This document shows, one piece after another, positions 59,930 to 64,000 of a DNA stretch of 64,000 bases. How positions within the stretch are numbered: position 1 is the stretch's first letter; every line of letters starts with the position of its first letter. The stretch comes from Bradyrhizobium sp. CCGUVB4N (GTDB lineage Bacteria; Pseudomonadota; Alphaproteobacteria; Rhizobiales; Xanthobacteraceae), in NCBI RefSeq assembly GCF_024199945.1, contig NZ_JANADP010000001.1, positions 4,836,001 to 4,900,000 of the forward strand, given 5' to 3'. The notes below the pieces were generated by a model, which was given only the letters and a program-made list of their open reading frames with translations, searched no databases and was not told the origin of the DNA. Position numbers and translations under genes: made by a program.

Positions 59930-61006
59930 ATGGCAGGCGCGATGAGGCCCTGTCCACTCAACGAGACCCCTGTGACCGGCTCGGCAAGATCAGGCTCTAA
60001 GCCGTTGAAAATAGGCGATATTGAAATCGCCACCCCGGTCTTCCTGGCACCGATGTCGGGAGTGACGGACTCACCCGTCCGGCGGTTGGCCGCTGAGCTT
60101 GGGGCGGGTCTGGTCGTCTCCGAAATGACCGCCAGCGATGAGCTCGCCAATGGGCACCGGATGTCGCGGTTGCGCTGCGAAGCAACCGGGGTCGGGCCGC
60201 ATGTGGTCCAGCTCGCCGGTTGCGAGGCGCATTGGATGGCGGAGGGCGCCCGGATCGCCGAAGCCGAGGGCGCCGACATCATCGATATCAACATGGGCTG
60301 CCCGGCCCGCCACGTCACCGGCGGCCAGTCCGGCTCGGCCCTGATGCGCGATCTCGATCACGCCGTCAGCCTGATCGAGGCGACGATATCAGCCGTGAAA
60401 GTCCCCGTGACGCTGAAGATGCGGCTCGGCTGGGACGACCGCACCCGCAACGCGCCGGAGCTCGCCCGTCGCGCGGAGGCTGCCGGCATCAAGCTCGTCA
60501 CCGTGCATGGCCGCACGCGCTGCCAGTTCTACAAGGGCGAGGCCGATTGGGATGCGATCCGCGCGGTGCGCGAGGCCATCTCCATTCCGCTCGTCGTCAA
60601 CGGCGACATCACCACTTACGAGAAGGCGCTCGCGGCGCTTCAGGCCTCCGGCGCCGATGCCGTGATGATCGGCCGTGGCGCGCAGGGCCAGCCCTGGCTG
60701 CCCGGCGAGATCGGCCGGCGCCTGAACGGCGGGTCAGCTGAAGCGACGCCGTCGCTCGCAACGCAGCTGCATTATGTCCGCACGCTCTATGAGGGCGTCT
60801 GCGCGCTCTATGGCCTGCGTGTCGGCCTCAAGCATGCGCGCAAGCATCTCGGCTGGGCGCTCGACGTCGCGGCAGACGCGAGCGGCGCGCCGATCGAGAC
60901 GCTGAAGGCCTGGCGCCAGAAGATCCTCACATCCGAAGATCCGGGCCTCGTCCACCAGTCGCTGCAGGATGCCTTCGACGATTTCGCATGGAGCGCCGCT
61001 GCATGA
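59930..61006 (+). CDS. dusB: tRNA-dihydrouridine synthase B (NifR3)
   Basis: 358 residues. FMN-dependent TIM barrel: ATPVFLAPMSGVTDSPVRRL, the catalytic cysteine in DINMGCPARHVTGGQSGSAL (near residue 124), KMRLGWDD, HGRTRCQFYKGEADW and VNGDI/IGRGAQGQPW. It reduces uridines in the tRNA D-loop. It starts the conserved dusB-ntrB-ntrC operon (nifR3-ntrBC). The core homology begins at about residue 25 (PLKIGDIEIATP), so the actual start could be the ATG at 59942 or later, which matters for the position of the NtrC-like site. Confidence 0.95.
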   Translation: MAGAMRPCPLNETPVTGSARSGSKPLKIGDIEIATPVFLAPMSGVTDSPVRRLAAELGAGLVVSEMTASDELANGHRMSRLRCEATGVGPHVVQLAGCEAHWMAEGARIAEAEGADIIDINMGCPARHVTGGQSGSALMRDLDHAVSLIEATISAVKVPVTLKMRLGWDDRTRNAPELARRAEAAGIKLVTVHGRTRCQFYKGEADWDAIRAVREAISIPLVVNGDITTYEKALAALQASGADAVMIGRGAQGQPWLPGEIGRRLNGGSAEATPSLATQLHYVRTLYEGVCALYGLRVGLKHARKHLGWALDVAADASGAPIETLKAWRQKILTSEDPGLVHQSLQDAFDDFAWSAAA

Positions 61007-62178
61007 GCTCAGCCGCTGACTATCGCCGGCCGCTTCCGTCCGAGAGCGACGCGATCCTGGACGCCTTGCCCAACCCCGTGCTGATGATCGGGCCGGACGG
61101 CAAGATCGTCGCCGCCAATATCGCGACCGAAGCCTTCTTCGATATCTCGACGCAGTTCCTGAAGCGGCAGGCTCTGAAAGAGCTGGTGCCGTTCGGCAGC
61201 CCCTTGCTCGCGCTGATCGACCAGGTGCGTTCGTCGAATTCACCGGTCAACGAATACAAGGTCGATCTCGGCACGCCGCGCATGGGCGGCGACCGCCAGG
61301 TCGATCTGCATGTCGCGCCGCTGACCGAGCGGCCCGGCCACATCGTGGTGATGCTCCAGGAGCGCTCCATCGCCGACAAGATGGACCGGCAGCTCACGCA
61401 TCGCAGCGCCGCCCGTTCGGTGATCGCGCTGGCCGCGATGCTGGCGCACGAGATCAAGAATCCGCTCTCCGGCATCCGCGGCGCGGCGCAACTGCTGGAG
61501 CAGCAGGCGTCCTCCGAAGACCGCATGCTGACGCGCCTGATCTGCGACGAGGCCGACCGCATCGTGACGCTGGTCGACCGCATGGAGGTGTTCGGCGACG
61601 AGCGGCCGGTGGTGCGCGGTCCCGTCAACATTCATTCGGTGCTCGACCACGTGAAGCGGCTGGCGCAGTCGGGCTTTGCCCGCAACATCCGCTTCATCGA
61701 GGACTACGATCCCTCGCTGCCGCCCGTGCTTGCGAACCAGGACCAGCTGATCCAGGTGTTCCTCAATCTGGTGAAGAATGCCGCCGAAGCGCTGATCGAC
61801 GTCCCCGACGCCGAGATCCAGCTCACCACCGCGTTCCGCCCCGGCGTGCGCCTGTCAGTCCCCGGTCAAAAATCCCGGGTATCCCTGCCGCTGGAATTCT
61901 GCGTGAGGGACAATGGACCAGGCGTGCCGGACGACCTTCTGCCCAATCTGTTCGACCCCTTCGTGACCACCAAGCAGACCGGCTCTGGCCTCGGTCTCGC
62001 GCTGGTCGCGAAGATCGTGGGCGATCACGGGGGCATCATCGAATGCGAGTCTCAGCCGCGCAAGACCACCTTCCGCGTGCTGATGCCGATGTATTCCACA
62101 TCGGTCAAACACGCTGATCACAGCAGTCGCGACGGCTCTGCCGGGAAGTCGTCGTCTGCATCACAGGGGGCAAAATGA
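61003..62178 (+). CDS. ntrB: Nitrogen regulation sensor kinase NtrB
   Basis: 391 residues, soluble. A PAS domain (LDALPNPVLMIGPDGKIVAA, residues about 20-130) precedes the histidine kinase: H-box AMLAHEIKNPLSGIRGA with the phospho-accepting His, N-box NLVKNAAEAL, G1 DNGPGVPDDL and G2 GSGLGLALVAKI. With PII it phosphorylates or dephosphorylates NtrC according to nitrogen state. Coupled to dusB by ATGA. The C-terminal ~30 residues are a Ser-rich tail. Confidence 0.95.
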   Translation: MSSAADYRRPLPSESDAILDALPNPVLMIGPDGKIVAANIATEAFFDISTQFLKRQALKELVPFGSPLLALIDQVRSSNSPVNEYKVDLGTPRMGGDRQVDLHVAPLTERPGHIVVMLQERSIADKMDRQLTHRSAARSVIALAAMLAHEIKNPLSGIRGAAQLLEQQASSEDRMLTRLICDEADRIVTLVDRMEVFGDERPVVRGPVNIHSVLDHVKRLAQSGFARNIRFIEDYDPSLPPVLANQDQLIQVFLNLVKNAAEALIDVPDAEIQLTTAFRPGVRLSVPGQKSRVSLPLEFCVRDNGPGVPDDLLPNLFDPFVTTKQTGSGLGLALVAKIVGDHGGIIECESQPRKTTFRVLMPMYSTSVKHADHSSRDGSAGKSSSASQGAK

Positions 62179-62187
62179 GGATTAACG

Positions 62188-63630
<1,443 letters not shown>

Positions 63631-63666
63631 TCCTCGCGACCAACGCTCAACGCGTTCGCGCGGAGT

Positions 63667-63700
63667 GGCTCAGCTCCCCCTACCAAAGGTGAGCTGAGCC
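63667..63700 (+). terminator. Stem-loop after ntrC
   Basis: ggctcagctc and gagctgagcc form a perfect 10-bp stem with a 14-base loop, 36 bases after the ntrC stop. No T-run follows. It may end the dusB-ntrBC transcript or protect its 3' end. Confidence 0.5.
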
Positions 63701-63816
63701 TGTCCGGATCGCGCTGGCCTGTGTGGCTGACGCGGTGAGCAGAAGTCCGAATCGGGCCGAAATGTTCCGCTGGAACGTTTGAATTTGTCGTTCGGCCGCA
63801 GGGCGCGGCGTCGCAC

Positions 63817-63963
63817 CTATCGGATCAGGCGCGCGACGACCGGCTGCATGTTGGCCATCTCCGCCGTCTGGTCCTGCCTGCTGGGGCCATTGACCAGCAG
63901 GTCCGACGCCACGATCAGTAGCAGCACGGCCGACACCATTATCGCGAGAAATATCCTGTCCAT
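63817..63963 (-). CDS. Small single-helix membrane protein, 48 residues
   Basis: MDRIFLAIMVSAVLLLIVAS begins an N-terminal membrane helix, followed by a short polar tail (NGPSRQDQTAEMANMQPVVA, then RLIR). It is convergent with ntrC, between ntrBC and whatever follows (commonly ntrYX). The upstream sequence leaves too little room in the window to judge its promoter. Composition fits a real small membrane protein; function unknown. Confidence 0.5.
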   Translation of the reverse strand: MDRIFLAIMVSAVLLLIVASDLLVNGPSRQDQTAEMANMQPVVARLIR

Positions 63964-64000
63964 GCCGGGTCAAGCCGGAACGGCCCGATTCTGTTCCGGG

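Overview
The window looks like a chromosomal segment of Bradyrhizobium or a close relative (Alphaproteobacteria, Hyphomicrobiales). The evidence is the very high GC, the AapJQMP amino acid transporter, the dusB-ntrB-ntrC order, the tolC-popZ-valS block, fused IspDF, lipid A remodelling genes of rhizobial type, and intergenic palindromes of a kind I associate with bradyrhizobia. Almost all of it is coding. I see no prophage, no complete insertion sequence, no CRISPR array and no rRNA. Two tRNAs are present: Cys-GCA and Asn-GTT.

Layout. 1-5.7 kb: 5'-truncated alpha-2-macroglobulin and pbpC, the periplasmic protection and peptidoglycan pair. 5.8-10 kb: a run of ArnT-like glycosyltransferase, PAP2 phosphatase, GT2 glycosyltransferase, LAB_N membrane protein and DUF3592 protein, probably remodelling lipid A or another envelope lipid. 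10-13 kb: Na/Pi cotransporter and metC on the minus strand. 13.4-17.9 kb: aapJQMP. 18-23.2 kb: a DUF805 protein, then cysK, a Cfa-type methyltransferase, a DUF1365 protein and an FAD oxidoreductase (minus strand). 23.5-32.8 kb: a tripartite RND efflux operon with two different permeases. 32.8-36.4 kb: DTW tRNA-modifying protein, an ABC-2 exporter pair, tRNA-Cys and small proteins. 36.6-37.8 kb: a bacterial ionotropic-glutamate-receptor-like channel. 38.2-41.8 kb: a membrane-stress operon with a PspA protein, a YqiJ-like protein and a flotillin. 42-51.7 kb: housekeeping and small genes (tRNA-Asn, Pcm-like methyltransferase, TolC, PopZ, ValS, Mpg, LipA, RatA-like). 51.7-56.8 kb: a ba3-type terminal oxidase with three multiheme cytochromes c (minus strand). 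57-59.7 kb: a small HTH protein, PncC and IspDF. 59.9-64 kb: dusB-ntrB-ntrC and a small membrane protein.

The most unusual item is the gene at 38265-39419. Its first ~150 codons resemble the N-terminal half of a TnpB (IS605/IS1341-type) RNA-guided nuclease. The RuvC half is absent, and a complete 222-codon PspA coiled coil follows in frame. The PspA part has its own ATG behind a perfect AGGAGG. A 10-bp perfect inverted repeat containing an NtrC-box-like core (GCACC-N5-GGTGC) sits just upstream of the fused reading frame. A second NtrC-like site lies at the matching position before dusB-ntrBC, which encodes NtrC itself. These are hypotheses from reading the sequence; no database search was possible.
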